Shown here: piece by piece, positions 30,410 through 42,965 of the stretch | Numbering within the stretch: position 1 is the first letter of the stretch | Layout of the letters: each line of letters starts with the position of its first letter | Assembly (NCBI GenBank): GCA_030533445.1 | Contig: CM060065.1 | Location: forward strand, 6,927,474 to 6,991,473 | DNA: 64,000 nt | Source: Cyprinodon diabolis | Lineage: Eukaryota; Chordata; Actinopteri; Cyprinodontiformes; Cyprinodontidae | Direction of reading: 5' to 3' | Translations under genes and position numbers: made by a program | The notes under the pieces: model-generated | The model's database searches: none | Seen by the model: the letters and a program-made list of their open reading frames with translations, nothing else | What the model was told of the DNA's origin: nothing

Positions 30410-31825
30410 AGCGGCTGAGAGGGCGGAGCCACGACCACAGGGGTCCCAGCCGCTTTCATCTTTTTCTTATTACATAAAATGTATCACCTATAATGCTTGC
30501 TGGATTAGTGAGCTCTTTAAAACGCTGCCCTTAAAAACAAACATCATTTCACTGTTTTTACGTTTATTTTTTTATTCACACATGCTGTCTTCTGTACACG
30601 GTCAGCCCTAACCTTGAAGGATTTGTAGTTTTATTTTTTTGTATTACTCCGTGGTTACAATCACCGGTCGAGGTGCTGTAGATCTTTAAAGATTTGTGTT
30701 TGTCTCGGTTTTTACTTCTATCCTGCCTCTGAACTTGCTCACACATTCTGTTTGATGGGTTGATTTGACTGTTCTCTGTATAAACTGTATATAAAAATAT
30801 GTTAACCGTGCTTTATGTCTGCCTGAGCATGGATATTGTATTACACGAGGCCTCTGTGCAGTAGTTTCTCTTTACTAACCTCTGCTCGATTGTCTTGCTT
30901 CAGGCTGAATCAGTGTTTCTTCCTGACACTACAGGCCTTATGCACACAGTATAAAAGATTTAGACACGTTGATCCACATCCATGTTAACAGGCTACTCCT
31001 GCATGAATCCAGTTAATCTAAAAAAAGCTGCTGGGAACACTGCTGTTTCCAACTATTTGCTCATCTATTTAAAAAAAAAAGGAAAAAAAGTTTCTTTTTG
31101 CACTTAATCGCCTAAAACGATGGACCTTTTCTGTCCTTACAAGCTGCCGTAGTGAGTTTAAAACACTCCTTTCATACTGATCATCACAACTAACATGGTA
31201 GTTATTAGTATGACTTTCTGACTAATATTTCTCTGTTTCTAAAAACTTCACATGCGGGGAAATTGCTGCAGGATTTGTCTTTCCTGACATTGTTCTGCTG
31301 TCCGCCATCCCTGGACTAACCCGTTCTAGCCGAGTATATCGGACGCGTCGGAGAGACGCATCCGTTCGCTCTCACCTCTCTAACCTCCATGTAGTCTCTA
31401 GCTGTGGTCAGCCTATATACGCCTTGCCTTGTTTATCAGAACCGGTGGGAATCTGTGATACAGCTCTAATGTATCCTTATAGAGAAGGTTGTAGAGAGCA
31501 ATGTATGCCTTTTTCTCTTTGTATTGGAATATCTTTGTGTGGTACCTTAAACAAGTCTGGTGAGGGGGAGGGAGGGGGATTCAGTGGCAGGGTTAGACTT
31601 TCTCTCCCAGATTTTTTTTCAGACACTAAAGTAAAAAAAATGTCTATCAGAGTCTTGCTGAGGATATTCAGTGTTCATCCAGCTTATTTCAATTTCTATT
31701 TGGCGAAGTATCTTCTTACACACTGCCACCAGCCTCCACCTCTTTCACCCTCCTAGACTTTGTTTCACCCAAATTTAAAGGGATTAAATGTATTTTCCAA
31801 ATAAAGGATCGGTCTGGTCTTTATT
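30410..31825 (+). other. cd81: cd81 3' untranslated region (inferred end)
   Basis: This region follows the TAG at 30407. It has no sustained coding frame, is AT-rich and carries no recognised transposon. It runs to a canonical AATAAA at 31800-31805, followed by a GT-rich stretch (GGTCTGGTCTTT) suited to cleavage. An earlier alternative poly(A) site cannot be excluded. The extent is inferred. Confidence 0.7.
31800..31805 (+). terminator. Polyadenylation signal AATAAA, probable cd81 end
   Basis: Canonical hexamer about 1.39 kb downstream of the cd81 stop codon, with a GT-rich downstream element within 20 bases. Confidence 0.65.
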
Positions 31826-34569
31826 TCCACATTTCAAAGCTGATCTAAAATTGAATTCAGATCCTCCAATGGACTGAATATTTTAGTGCCTCAAATAAGA
31901 TCATTCAATATTATGCACTTTCAAAGGTTTGTTTTTAACTTATTTTAAACATAAATTGTCTTATTCCATTGGCACATTGTCTTACCTGCTCAAATAGAGG
32001 AAAAATACACTTAAGGAAAAAAGGCTCAGGTTTTGCAGATTGATTTTATTTCCACAGTCTCATGGTCTGAGGATACACAATAAAAATGAATCTGTAACAT
32101 GTTCAAATCTATTTATTTATTATAAACTCATTAAATATTTAATTGTCTATTTTAATGTTCTGTACTTATAAAATACCTGTTGATATCAGGAAATCCTGGA
32201 AGGTTTTACTCTGCATTGCTTCATTCCCACACTGATGGTGTTCAGTTAAGAGCAGCCACCGCTGCTCTGGGGCACACTGACGACCATCAGTAGGCAATGA
32301 GGGTTAAGGACAAAACAACAGGTTCAACCGCTGGGGTTTGAACCGGCAACCCTCCTGCATTCTACGCCACTGTTACAACAATTGATACTTGAATTATATC
32401 TTTGATACATAAATATTAGATCTACTTATTTTGCGGGACTTTTATTTTTTGTATTTCATTGTATATTTTCATCCACCATGTACAGTATCCCAGGGATCTA
32501 CGGCGGAGTATATAATCCTAGTATAAAGCCAGATTAAGATTTATTTTAATAACGGCAAGAAGGTCACATTATCATGAAAATGTAGTTGTAATAAGATTAG
32601 AATAGTAATATTATCAGACAAAAAAGTTATTTTCATTTAAAAAAAAACATTCAACCAAGATTAACCAGACTGCAGCTTTTTCTGTTGCAAGTTTGTTCTG
32701 GTAATATTGTGACTTTAATCTTGCATTTTCTTTTGTTTGTTTCGTTATGTTTTGCAAATAATACTCTGGGAGTAGATATTCCAGAGCTTGATAACAGCCC
32801 AACAGCTTTGCTTTCAAAAGCAGACCTTTACTTGTATATTAAACTTTATAGAAAAATTATTTAGAGAATAAATTCCTGTACAACAGTGAAGGAAAGGGAG
32901 ATGGGAAAGAAAGAGGGGATAAGAACTAAGGAGAGCAGTGGGTCTAAGGGATAACCACTGTGTCAAGGGCAATGGGAATCCCTTAGATTTCCATGTTTAT
33001 CGAAGTCAAAACCTATGGTGGTTACACATTATTATTCAGGGTGGAATATATCTGCTGCTTAGTATTGAGTATTTGTGTGTCCCTGAACACCTGGAACCAA
33101 ACTCCTCTGGTCTATGTAGGAGCATGAACGGGTATAAAGGATTCAAAAAACTTCTTCAGAAGGAAAATATGCTCAATAGCAGGTGTGGGTTTCCCCAGAC
33201 TCGCCCTACAGGACTGATAGAGAGGCAGCTCGAGCCCCAGATATCAAGAGGAACCCCAGATCACTGGGACACAAGGGGGGCAGACTTAGGGATGGCCACA
33301 CCCGCCAGAGGGACTGGTGGGTGCGGCCTTCAGGGTTGGACAACTGGGTGCGGCCAGACTCCCACACTGTTTACATCTGATCACTGCTGCACTTCTATGA
33401 AATGGAGGTGTACAAAGCGAAATTTCCTTTTATATACACACTGTGTATACAAACTGACAGTAACAGTTGTCTAAGTCAGAGAAGGGCATACGGAAGCACC
33501 CAGAGCCTGACCCCCAAAGGGACATCCATAGGGACATAGGAAACAGAGGCAGACACTAAACATATTCTTACACCCCTCATACTGTAGCACACATTCAAAA
33601 TGGTTGTTCCCAGTTAAACGCCAGGTAAATGGCAGCCCACCCCCAGCAAAATCCCCTCCAACTTCCAGCCACTGGCCTTCTCCTGGACGAGCATTTGTTT
33701 TACTCGGAGATGATTCTTCTCTTTAGATCTAAATGTCTACAAATCATGACGGAAAGAATATTTTAGCACAAAAATTGATGTTTAAAAAGGAATTGTAGGG
33801 GACCAGCCAAGGAAAGTGGGGAAATTTTGAATGGCTTCTCCTGTACCTACACTATCCTTCTGGGTCTGAGGGTGTCTACAGTCCCAGTAGGAGAACCCCA
33901 GACACCCCACTGTAGAAGGGGGCAGGCAAAGAGGAGTATCCAGAAACAGGTGCCACCATAGGGAGAAGAGCAGCAGAAATTAGGAGTAGTTTGCTGGGCT
34001 GTACTTCTTAGCTTTACTTCAGTTATATCCTTGTAAAGGTTTGCTACTCATACTTAAGTATAATCTATGAGTACTCTGACTCACAGAGGACAAAAAAAGG
34101 CCCATCGTGGAAAGTGGGGAAATTTTGAATGGCTACTACTGTTTACAGTTCTCACTGTAAGGATTGGTTTTCTAAGTTTTATGTGAAAAAAAAAGTATTT
34201 GTTATACATGAATTTGTTCTTTTTATATTCATGACATTTATTTGTATTCTTTATGCATTTGAGTCGACTTTAAAGTAACAGAATATTCCCATAAAAATCT
34301 GTCTGCTTCATTTTTAAACATTAGGAACCAACAAATACTAATTACTGAAGTAGCCGTTTACCTAATACTAATTTAACTAAAGTAATTTCTCAAATGAACA
34401 CTTTTTACATTTAACTGAGTAAAACAAATTGTGTATTTTTTGGGTACTCTGCGCACCTCTGTGTGTTTTAAGTCAATAATTCAAAGGAGACAATTTTAAC
34501 ACTAAAATGAATGAGTCACCTAAGCCCAGATTTTAATTTGCAGCTGAGAGGCCCGTTCTCTGCTTCAGG
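31826..34569. other. Intergenic, few repeat fragments, no gene seen
   Basis: 31870-32040 resembles the MITE at 28218-28510 (CTTATTCCATTGGCACATTG). 32216-32385 has a fish dispersed repeat with a TTTGAACCGGCAACC block. 33362-33475 resembles a LINE 3' tail seen at 49060-49170. No host coding exon recognised. Confidence 0.5.
32216..32385. repeat. Dispersed repeat with tRNA-T-loop-like block
   Basis: GCTGGGGTTTGAACCGGCAA then CCCTCCTGCATTCTACGCCA resembles a 3' block repeated widely in fish genomes. A comparable degenerate block is at 37150-37310 (GGGACTCAAACTCTGAACCC). No tRNA cloverleaf can be drawn. Confidence 0.35.
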
Positions 34570-35186
34570 TAACTCCATGAGCGTTCTGCAGAACTCACCT
34601 GCACATCCTCTTCATATGAGTGTTTTGGATCAGAGACACATCTAAAACTGTAGATTAACATGCCCTGGACTATGGAAGAGGATTAGGTCCACTGAAAAAA
34701 TAAAAAAAATACTGATTTTTAAATTTTGTTTCAGTTTTATATGGGAAAAAGTCAGAATTCAGACTTTAATCTCAGAATTCTGACTTTGATCTCAGAATTG
34801 TGGATCTTAATGTAGATGGGCACCATGAAGGAAGAGATGTGGGAGCACTCAGCTTCATGTGAGTTGTGTGGGAGGGCCAGTAGCACAATGGTGGAAAATG
34901 AAGACATTAGCTGACTTTTACATGTCCGAGGGGTCCCTGGTGATGCTATTTTATTAATGGAAGAGCAGAAGGTGATTAAAACAAGGGAGCTAGTTTAGTC
35001 TCTAATACAGACATGGCTTCGGCTTGATGCTAACATGTTTGTTAGATGTCTGAATTCTGAGAAAAAAGTCAGAATTCTGAGATTAAAGTCAGAATTCTGA
35101 CTTTTTCCCATATCAAATTGAAATCATTTTTAAGAAACATGTTAACTTTTATTTATTTTTTCAATGGCCCTAATTCTCTTCCGTAC
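34570..35186. mobile_element. MITE-like element with GGAAGAGGATTAGG ends, copy A
   Basis: From 34671 (TATGGAAGAGGATTAGG) to 35186 (CCCTAATTCTCTTCCGTA) with inverted inner words AAGTCAGAATTC / GAATTCTGACTTTTTCCC. Similar ends are at 41515 and 49794-50370. The preceding 100 bases (GTAACTCCATGAGCGTTCTG onward) are also shared with 41415-41515, so the mobile unit may be larger. Confidence 0.65.
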
Positions 35187-35762
35187 TGTAGGACTGAACT
35201 GGTACTATTGTTCAAAGGTTTAGTTAAAATGTGCACCCTTCAGTCAGAGAAACAGTACCAAGCATTTCCACTAGGAGGTGCAACATACAAACATTTTATC
35301 ATCCAGCAGACGTCATGTCCCCTGAGCATATCCTATCTCCATTAATCTGCTCCTCTAGAACAGAGAGTAAACATGCAAGGCATGTTTATTTTTGCTGAGC
35401 AGGGGAGAAAATAAACCCAACCAACAGGGAGTTTGTCCAGTTTTCCAACCTTTGGATTGTTACAGTTCTGACCATTAATGGACCTTCCCAGATGGAAACC
35501 TCCTTTTCTTTAGCAGGAAAACCGCTCTCCCCAAATTCTCCAGAAGTGCAGGAACCGCCCGATGTTTTCTTAGCTAAGTGACACCATTACCCTGATATAC
35601 AGCCAGGCATCATTAATGCTGCAGCTTTCTGTTTCAGCTTTATCTGAAGACCAGGAAGGAAACTAAAACTATATGCATTTCATGCTACTGCTTATAACCA
35701 GGTTGTATAACTATAACTTAAGAAAAAAAAAACTTAGCTAGTGATGAGAAAAAAAACTACAT

Positions 35763-36000
35763 ACAGTCAAATTGATTCAAAGTTTTCTATCTAAGGAAAA
35801 CCAGTTGATTGCATCGACTCATTGACTCAAAGTTAATCCCTCACGCCAAGCATGCTTGTAGCAACAGTAGAGAGGAAAAACTCCCTTTGAACAGGAAAAA
35901 ACCTCCAGCAGAACCAGGCTCAGTGTGAGCGGACATCTGCAGAGGACGACTGGGGTTCAAGGAGACAGAAGCAGAGACACAAAAAGAAGCTCCGAAGAGA
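35763..36000 (-). mobile_element. L2-type LINE tail fragment
   Basis: Contains CAAAGTTTTCTATCTAAGGA, GAGAGGAAAAACTCCCTTTG and GACTGGGGTTCAAGGAGACA, all in reverse orientation. Both ends truncated. Confidence 0.85.
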
Positions 36001-36536
36001 AAAAAAGCATAATTTAAGGGAATTTCAACCAACTGCAGCATTGGATTTACAGTTACATCGAGCAGCTTCAGTGACATTAGTGAGCTATAAATAAAGCATT
36101 AATTCTACTTCCTGCTCCTGTACATTTAAAATAGGCAATAAACATGGCATTAGATGAGCTATCCATAGACCTTTAACAGACTTTTATGTTTCCTTTCAGC
36201 TAAAACTGGCAATAATTATCAGAGAAACTTGTCAGGCTCTTAGCTTATCTTATTTGGAAAGAAATGTGTCTTTATGGTGACTCTAATATTTGAAAAATCT
36301 GTTACTTATTAGAAAAAATACTGTTTACATTTAAACATATTCATGACATAACTCACTGTTATATCCATTCCAGATCATGTCCCTCACATCTGAGGTCATT
36401 GACACGTTATGTGAGAATGTGAGACGGTGCCACTCTCAGTTTGATTCATGTACTGCAAGAACAAGGTTGTGATTTGTTATAATAACAATTGAACTTTCTT
36501 GATCTTGATTTAATTTCATCTTCTGCTTCATTATAT

Positions 36537-37151
36537 TCTCCTACGCTGCAGAATCTGTTAGTTCAATCTCTAACGTTCTGCTCTCTCTGCTTTTTCTCAT
36601 AGTAGCTTCATCTGGTCTGTTCCTGTTTGGCTGTGACTCCATCCTGGAGAGAAATATCAGCTGTGCTGCTGCCATCAACACCTTTGTTTATAGACGTTCT
36701 AGATCGGCCTGTTTTTCAGTGTAGTCCTGTTTCTCTGACTGTGACTTGCTGGATATGCTCTCTCCATCCTGGGGGCTGGCTCGGAGCTCGTCTGCCTGGC
36801 TGTGTGTTTCCTGGATGGGGCCGCCTTTTACAGCTGTCTTTTGTATCTCTGCTTCTTTTTGTATCTCTGCTTCTGTCTCCTTGAACCCCAGTTGGCCTCA
36901 GCAGATGGCCGCTAACACTGAGCCTGGTTCTGCTGGAGATTTCTTCCTGTTAAAAGGGAGTTTTTCCTCTCCACTGTCGCTACAAGCATGCTTAGTGTGA
37001 GGGATGCCCTCAAGTCAATGAGTCGATGCAATCAACTGGTTTTCCTTTAATAGAAAACGTTTAATCAATCTGACTGGATGATCTGGTTGAACTGTAAAGT
37101 GCTTTGAGATGACGTGTTGTGAATTGGCGCTATAGAAATAAATTGAATTGA
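36537..37151 (+). mobile_element. L2-type LINE tail fragment
   Basis: Starts at CTGCAGAATCTGTTAGTTCA and runs through the whole untranslated tail to AATTGAATTGAA. Open frames here are tail sequence, not protein. Confidence 0.88.
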
Positions 37152-37598
37152 ACCCATCCTCTTGGGGAGCAGTGGGCTGCCATCGTGGGGCAGTGTGGAG
37201 TTAAGGGTCTTGCTCAGAGACCCAGAGTGGCAGTCTGTGGAAGTGGGACTCAAACTCTGAACCCCAGGATTCCAAGCTCTATGCCCTAACCTCTAGGCCA
37301 CCATTCTCCACTCTTCTTCAGATCACAGCACAACCTGACAATGTGAGCCAATCAGCTTCTGATAGCTACGTTGGGCGAACAAGGGATTTAACGCAATGAA
37401 TCCCTCCTAACTGTCAATGTGAGCGAATCACTCACTGATTCATACATTGAGTGAGGGGGTGAGTGAACTATAACAGCCCATAAAGAATCATTCACTGATT
37501 CACCAGAGAGGGTGAATCAGCGCCATTTTCAGTAGGTACTATTTCTGGAATCACTCCTCGTCAACAATTCTCAGGGTTTAGTAGGTTAGCTTGGTTAG

Positions 37599-38163
37599 CC
37601 CCTTATAGGGCAAGTTACTGTGTTTGATCACTTGCATACCCCTTACAAATGGAGTCTCCCCCCCGTCTCTCAGTGAGCTCTAGAAGCAATAGATCTATAT
37701 CCAGCCATTCAGCAAAGATTGAATGATATATTACCTACTTAATTAAATTGGGGGAAAAAGTTACAAGTCAAGAAAAAAAGGTAAAAGGCTAATTGAAAAG
37801 TTAAAAAGTAAAGTCAAAAAAGTTAATAAGCCTAGTTAACAATTATATTTAGGTTTATAAACTAAAAAATGTCAAGACCAGTATCAGTATTAATGCCTCT
37901 AAGGTTATGTTGGACAAAAAAATGTGTTTTTTACTCTCAGGATGTTTTAAATGAATTTCTTAAAGAATCACTTTTGTTATTTTTCTTAAAATATTCAGGC
38001 AAGTTGGCGTTTCTTGTAATTACATTGACATAAATGTTTGCCATTCAAATATCCATATTTTTTGAATATTACAAAGGTAATAAGGTCTTGTCCTGGATTC
38101 CAATTAGACTATTGGCTTGAAAGTTGGATTCTCAACGTATTTTATTTAGTGCCCTATAAAGGG
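37599..38163. mobile_element. piggyBac-like MITE, uninterrupted copy
   Basis: Ends CCCCTTATAGGG and CCCTATAAAGGG with TTAG/TTGA flanks (decayed TTAA). Colinear with 28007-29191 but without the nested MITEs, so it serves as the empty-site reference. Confidence 0.7.
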
Positions 38164-38681
38164 TTGAATGCATTAGGACTATTTTCATTGATAATGAAAG
38201 TCTGTTAAACCCTTGTGATAGCTGCCTGTCATGTGTCAAAACTAATGTTTTCCCAAGCAGTTTATCTAATTAGGACTGTTCCTCTGTCGGGATATACAGT
38301 TATTATGTTAATTACGTACATAACAGAGATTTGGAAATGAAATCTCTGTTATGGGATTTCTGGGGGCGGGTTTTCCTCTGGAAGTTAAAAGAAGGTCATC
38401 AGGAAAACACAATTAGCAAAGAATGAAATTCAAAAAACTCCATCTGAGTTAAATAAACTCCAAACACAAAATGCAAAAAAAAGAAAATATTGAATATGTA
38501 AAATATATTTTTTTAAATAAAAAAAATCTGAAAAATAAAATACAAAATGTAAAATGCACAAAATATGGAAAAACAGCCTTGAAAAAAGAAAATACTTATT
38601 CTTTGCTTGCAACAATATTGGATCAGAGTCTAAACTCATCTGAAATAAGCCCTTAAACCTGTTTAGGTGCAGTGTAGCCTA
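38164..38681. other. Intergenic AT-rich sequence, no gene seen
   Basis: A-rich stretches 38460-38600. No recognisable coding or TE boundary. Confidence 0.45.
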
Positions 38682-39642
38682 AATCCTCCTTCTCACATAT
38701 AAAGCCTTAAATGTCCAAGCTCCATCTTATATCAGAGATCTGATTGTTCCTTATGTTCCTAACAGAGCACTTCGCTCTCAATCTGCAGGTTTACTAGTGG
38801 TTCCTAGAATTTCTAAAAGTAGAATGGGAGGCAGATCTTTTAGTTATCAGGCTCCTCTCCTGTGGAACCAACTACCAGTTTTAGTCCGTGAGGCAGACAC
38901 CCTGTCTACTTTTAAGGCTAGGCTTAAAACTTTCCTTTTTGATAAAGCTTATAGTTAGAGTGGCTCAGGTTATCCTGAGCTATCTCTATAGTTATGCTGC
39001 TATAGGTTTAGACTGCTGGAGGACATAGGGACTCCTTTTTCCTCATTCTGCTTCATTCTCTCTCTGTTCTCCTATTCTGCAGAATCTGTTAGTTCAATCT
39101 CTAACGTTCTGCTCTCTCTGCTTTTTCTCATAGTAGCTTCATCTGGTCTGTTCCTGTTTGGCTGTGACTCCATCCTGGAGAGAAATATCAGCTGTGTTGC
39201 TGCCATCAACACCCTTGTTTATAGATGCTGGAGATCAGCCTGTTTTTCAGTGTAGTCCTGTTTCTCTCACTGTGACTAACTGGATGTTCCTGGCTGTGTG
39301 TTTCCTGGACGGGGCCGCCTGTGGAGCTGGTTGACAGTTGCCTTTTGTATCTCTGCTTCTGTCTCCTTGAACCCCAGTCGGCCTCAGCAGATGGCCGCTC
39401 ACACTGAGCCTGGTTCTGCTGGAAGTTTCTTCCTGTTAAAAGGGAGTTTTTCCTCTCCACTGTCAATACAAGCATGCTTACTGATAGGGATTGCTGAAGA
39501 GTCAATGAGTTGATGCAATCAACTGGTTTCATTTTATAGAAAACATGAAATAAATTTCACCGGATGATCTGGTGAACTGTAAAGTGCCTTGAGATGACAT
39601 GTGTTGTGAATTGGCGCAATAGAAATAAACTGACTTGATTTG
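38682..39642 (+). mobile_element. 5'-truncated L2-type LINE with ORF2 C-terminus
   Basis: The coding end of ORF2 ([20 protein letters not shown], then to FLFDKAYS and stop at about 38957) is followed by the untranslated tail and an ACTTGATTTGA 3' end. Contains CTGAGCTATCTCTATAGTTA, the uninterrupted site corresponding to the Tc1 insertion at 17870. Confidence 0.88.
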
Positions 39643-41414
39643 ATATACATGAGTTCTCAATGACCCTGCTTCCCTTTTAGCACGAACCAGGATGCGTGTC
39701 CGCCGCCTTCTGCTGGAGGCTTGTTACCAGCCAAAGGGAAACAAAAGGCATAGAAGAAAACGGGAAATAAAGATAAAAAAAACATCCCCTGAAAGCATAA
39801 AGAAATGATGCAGAATATGCATAAGTAGTCCCATCATACATAAAGTCTGGCCAAGGACTTATGCACATTCTTGCACCTGCAGCTTCCAGCTGGTTTTAAT
39901 GCTACAGCTTCTGGCCTGATCTGATAAATAAACGTTTTTTTTTTTTTCTCTGAGGCTTCAGAGATGCATCCTGTGTCAGGAATGCCTTTGAAGCTACACA
40001 CCCTGCAAACCTTTAGATCAGGACTCTGAACTTCTGCTCCTGTTTGTGTTCATTCTAAGCGCCAAAACATGGAGGATATTTTGACTGATATTTGATGGAA
40101 ACCAGGATCTCTGCAGAAGGCAGCCTGAAACCCATGGAAGGCTGACTTTTAACTTGTTATGATGGTGTCAAACGTCCTTCTATCAAACATATTTCTGTTC
40201 CTCGGGGAGCTCCTGAAGTGAGTGTCAGCAGAAATTCATCGTATGCAACACTTTCTAAACTCCAAGGCCCAAATGCAAAAACTGAAACAGCTTCTGAACT
40301 TCTCACCACGTTGTGCAACTCTTATCACCCAGATAAACCGCAGGAGGATACTTTCAGTATGTGAAGACGAGCTTCTGGCCTCTCTGGGACGATCCTCCCA
40401 TCAGCCTCCGGCTCAGGGTCAGACCAGACCTGGGTCCAGACCGTGTCTGTTCTGGGAAGAGTAAACTTCCGCTGGGTCATTGAATTTGGGTCTCAGAACT
40501 AACGAGTCAATCTGTTTGCCCCCCTCTCTCTGTGTTCTGCTGCTTTATCTCCACCCAGAGTTTCTCGCTGTCTGTTTGTGTGATTAATAGCTGACGTATT
40601 GGACCCAGATGCTCCAAATTCCTCCCTTCCTTCCTAATGAAACCCGTTCCTGCTCACGCAGCAGTGAAGAGGACAAACACAGTGCTGTGTTACATTTTAA
40701 CTGCTTCATCAGAAATGTTTCAGTTTATTGAACCTATAATATCGTCTTTTCACAACAATCTGTCCAGTAAATGTTGGTTAAAAGGAGCTGCCTTACTCCT
40801 CTGTTCATAGAAGCTAACAGTTCAGCCATGCAGCTCAGTGTCATCATTACTGCTGAAGATGGATCCTTCATTAAACAGAAGCAGGACGGCTGCTAACTTA
40901 GCGACTGTCGTTAGGTTAGGGAGGCTCCTCTGCGCCCAGGTTCGCCTTAATGGCGGGTTTCCCACTTTTTCCTACAATTCTTTTAAGAATCAATTAATCT
41001 GTTGATTATTTTGAAATTAACTAATAAAATAGAAACACATTTACCAAATCAACATTTATAAATATTTGAAATTAAGGAAACAACTTTATTGCACATTTAA
41101 ATACACGTACATATATATGTATTGATATCTTTAAAATGAAGATTTTCAATCCTACATGGAAAATATTTACTTTTTTAGCAGCCAAAAAAATACAAATTTA
41201 AAATGTTTTAATTAAGGCTAATTGTAGGTTGTTTTTCAGCAATTAACCTGTTTTAGAGTCTGTGTACTCGAGATAATCAAATTATTTCGATGACCAAATC
41301 AGTTGATTATTTTAATAAGCAATTTCTTTTTTAAGTTTTTACAGCTCTGGTGGCTTGTTTTATGGACATTAGGTTGACAGGAATGAGGGTATGTTGGAGG
41401 GAGAGACTGCTTCA
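39643..41414. other. Intergenic, no gene seen
   Basis: Includes AT-rich ATTAATCTGTTGATTATTTT-type repeats at 40980-41310, resembling 24720-24790. Open frames lack family features. Confidence 0.45.
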
Positions 41415-41720
41415 GGTAACTCCATGAGCGTTCTGCAGAATTTACCTGCTCATCCTCCATGTATGAGTGTGTTAGAACAGAGACAGCTAAAACTGCAGAT
41501 AACAAGCCCTGGACTACGGAAGAGGATTAGGGCCTCTGAAAAAATAAAAAGTTAACTGATATTTAATTTTTATTTCAGTTTAATGTGGGTAAAAAAGTCA
41601 GAATTCAGACTTTTTTTTTCTTAGAATTCTGACATTAACCTCAGATTCTGGACTTTAATGTCAGAATTCGGAATTAAGTTTAGGATTCTGAGATTAAAGT
41701 CAGAATTCTGTCGTCGAGGA
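41415..41720. mobile_element. MITE-like element with GGAAGAGGATTAGG end, copy B (truncated)
   Basis: Shares GTAACTCCATGAGCGTTCTG and CCCTGGACTACGGAAGAGGA with copy A, and the AAGTCAGAATTC inverted words. The right end is lost near 41715. Confidence 0.6.
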
Positions 41721-42302
41721 CTAAAGCCTCCATACAGGGTTGTGAGCACTAACCTCTGCGCCACCAAAACACGCCCCGAATAACCATTTCTGTCCTTGTT
41801 TCCACAAGGGCCCCATACATTGGTTATGACTTTGATAGCACTCCTTCATTGAAATGTGCTGGTAATGCTCGCTGTATTATGTGCGTCTCTGGCACTGCAT
41901 TGGATCGGTCCATCCTACTGAGCATCGCCGGAAGGATCCAGGAAGGCAGCAGCAAAATGAATGAAAACAAACGTAGCAAAGAAACAAGACCAGAGGAGAG
42001 AAAAGAAGAAGAGGAGGAGAGGAAGATACTCCAGAGGAGCTGAAGAGAAGAGAGAAAGGGGGGAAACTGAAAACTGCTCCCAAAGTTCCTACGAGTGACT
42101 AGCTTCTTTGCTGCAGGACATTTTTCCCAGTATTTATAATAATTTCTTTATCCTAGACAGAAAATCATGAAGTACGCTCAACATTGCATTTGTTTTTGCT
42201 GCAGATGGCAAGAAATCAATCAACTAGGAATTATTATTATTATTTTTTTTTTTTTGGGGGGGGGGGATCCAGGAAGACATTGGGCTTTGGGGGTTCTTTG
42301 GA

Positions 42303-42425
42303 TTCAATTCAATTCAATTTATTTCTATAGCGCCAATTCAGAACACATTTTTATCACAAGGCAATTTACAGTTCACACCAGATCATACAGTCAGATTAAT
42401 TAAAAGTTTTCTATCTAAGGAAAGT
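42303..42425 (-). mobile_element. L2-type LINE extreme 3' tail fragment
   Basis: TTCAATTCAATTCAATTTAT, CTATAGCGCCAATTCAGAAC and AGTTTTCTATCTAAGGAAA in reverse orientation. Only about 120 bases remain. Confidence 0.85.
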
Positions 42426-42845
42426 CTTAGCTCAGTCAATGTGGATTTTCTCCTTGTAATATTAGCTGAGAGAAAGACTCGCAAAATACAATTTCAGGGA
42501 AAAATGGAGAAGATAAAAGGAATATGAGAAAGCATGGAGGAAGAAAACAGGAAAAAGGGGCAGGAAGATGTGTAGAAGGGAGAAAAAAGAGGAAAGTAAA
42601 AAAAAAAAGACAAGAAGAAAACAAAGGAGAGGAAGACAATGCAAAGCGCCAGAAAAAAAAAAAGGGAGATAGAAAACATGAAAAAGGGACAGAGAGAGCT
42701 GGATAAACAGTCAGACAAATAATCCTTGAAGATGTCTACAACTGACCTGTTTAATGTGTTTCATTCTCATTTCAGGGGGCCCCATGCCTGCCTTCCCTTT
42801 GGCCCAAGATTTCTCACATATGGCACTGTTTCAATACCTCTGTTA

Positions 42846-42920
42846 AAGGAAAAGTCCGCTCAGCAAGGAATATCAACAGATCATTATTTAGACCTAAAAC
42901 TAATATGTTTGCGTCAGCTC
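42846..42920 (+). repeat. Fragment of the THAP-associated repeat
   Basis: GGAAAAGTCCGCTCAGCAAG and CAGATCATTATTTAGACCTA match the start of copies at 248 and 62407. An inverted piece also lies at 60650-60800. Confidence 0.6.
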
Positions 42921-42965
42921 TTTCAGGCTGGGCACCGTTTTATTCACAACACCTGTCCCATCAAC

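Noticed and set aside
32938..33474. 178-codon plus-strand frame as a possible gene
   Set aside because: No recognisable domain, no supporting splice signals, and the end overlaps a LINE-tail-like segment at 33362-33475.
37150..37312. tRNA or tRNA-derived gene suggested by a GGACTCAAACTCTG block
   Set aside because: No acceptor stem or anticodon arm can be paired; it is part of a common fish dispersed repeat following an L2 tail.
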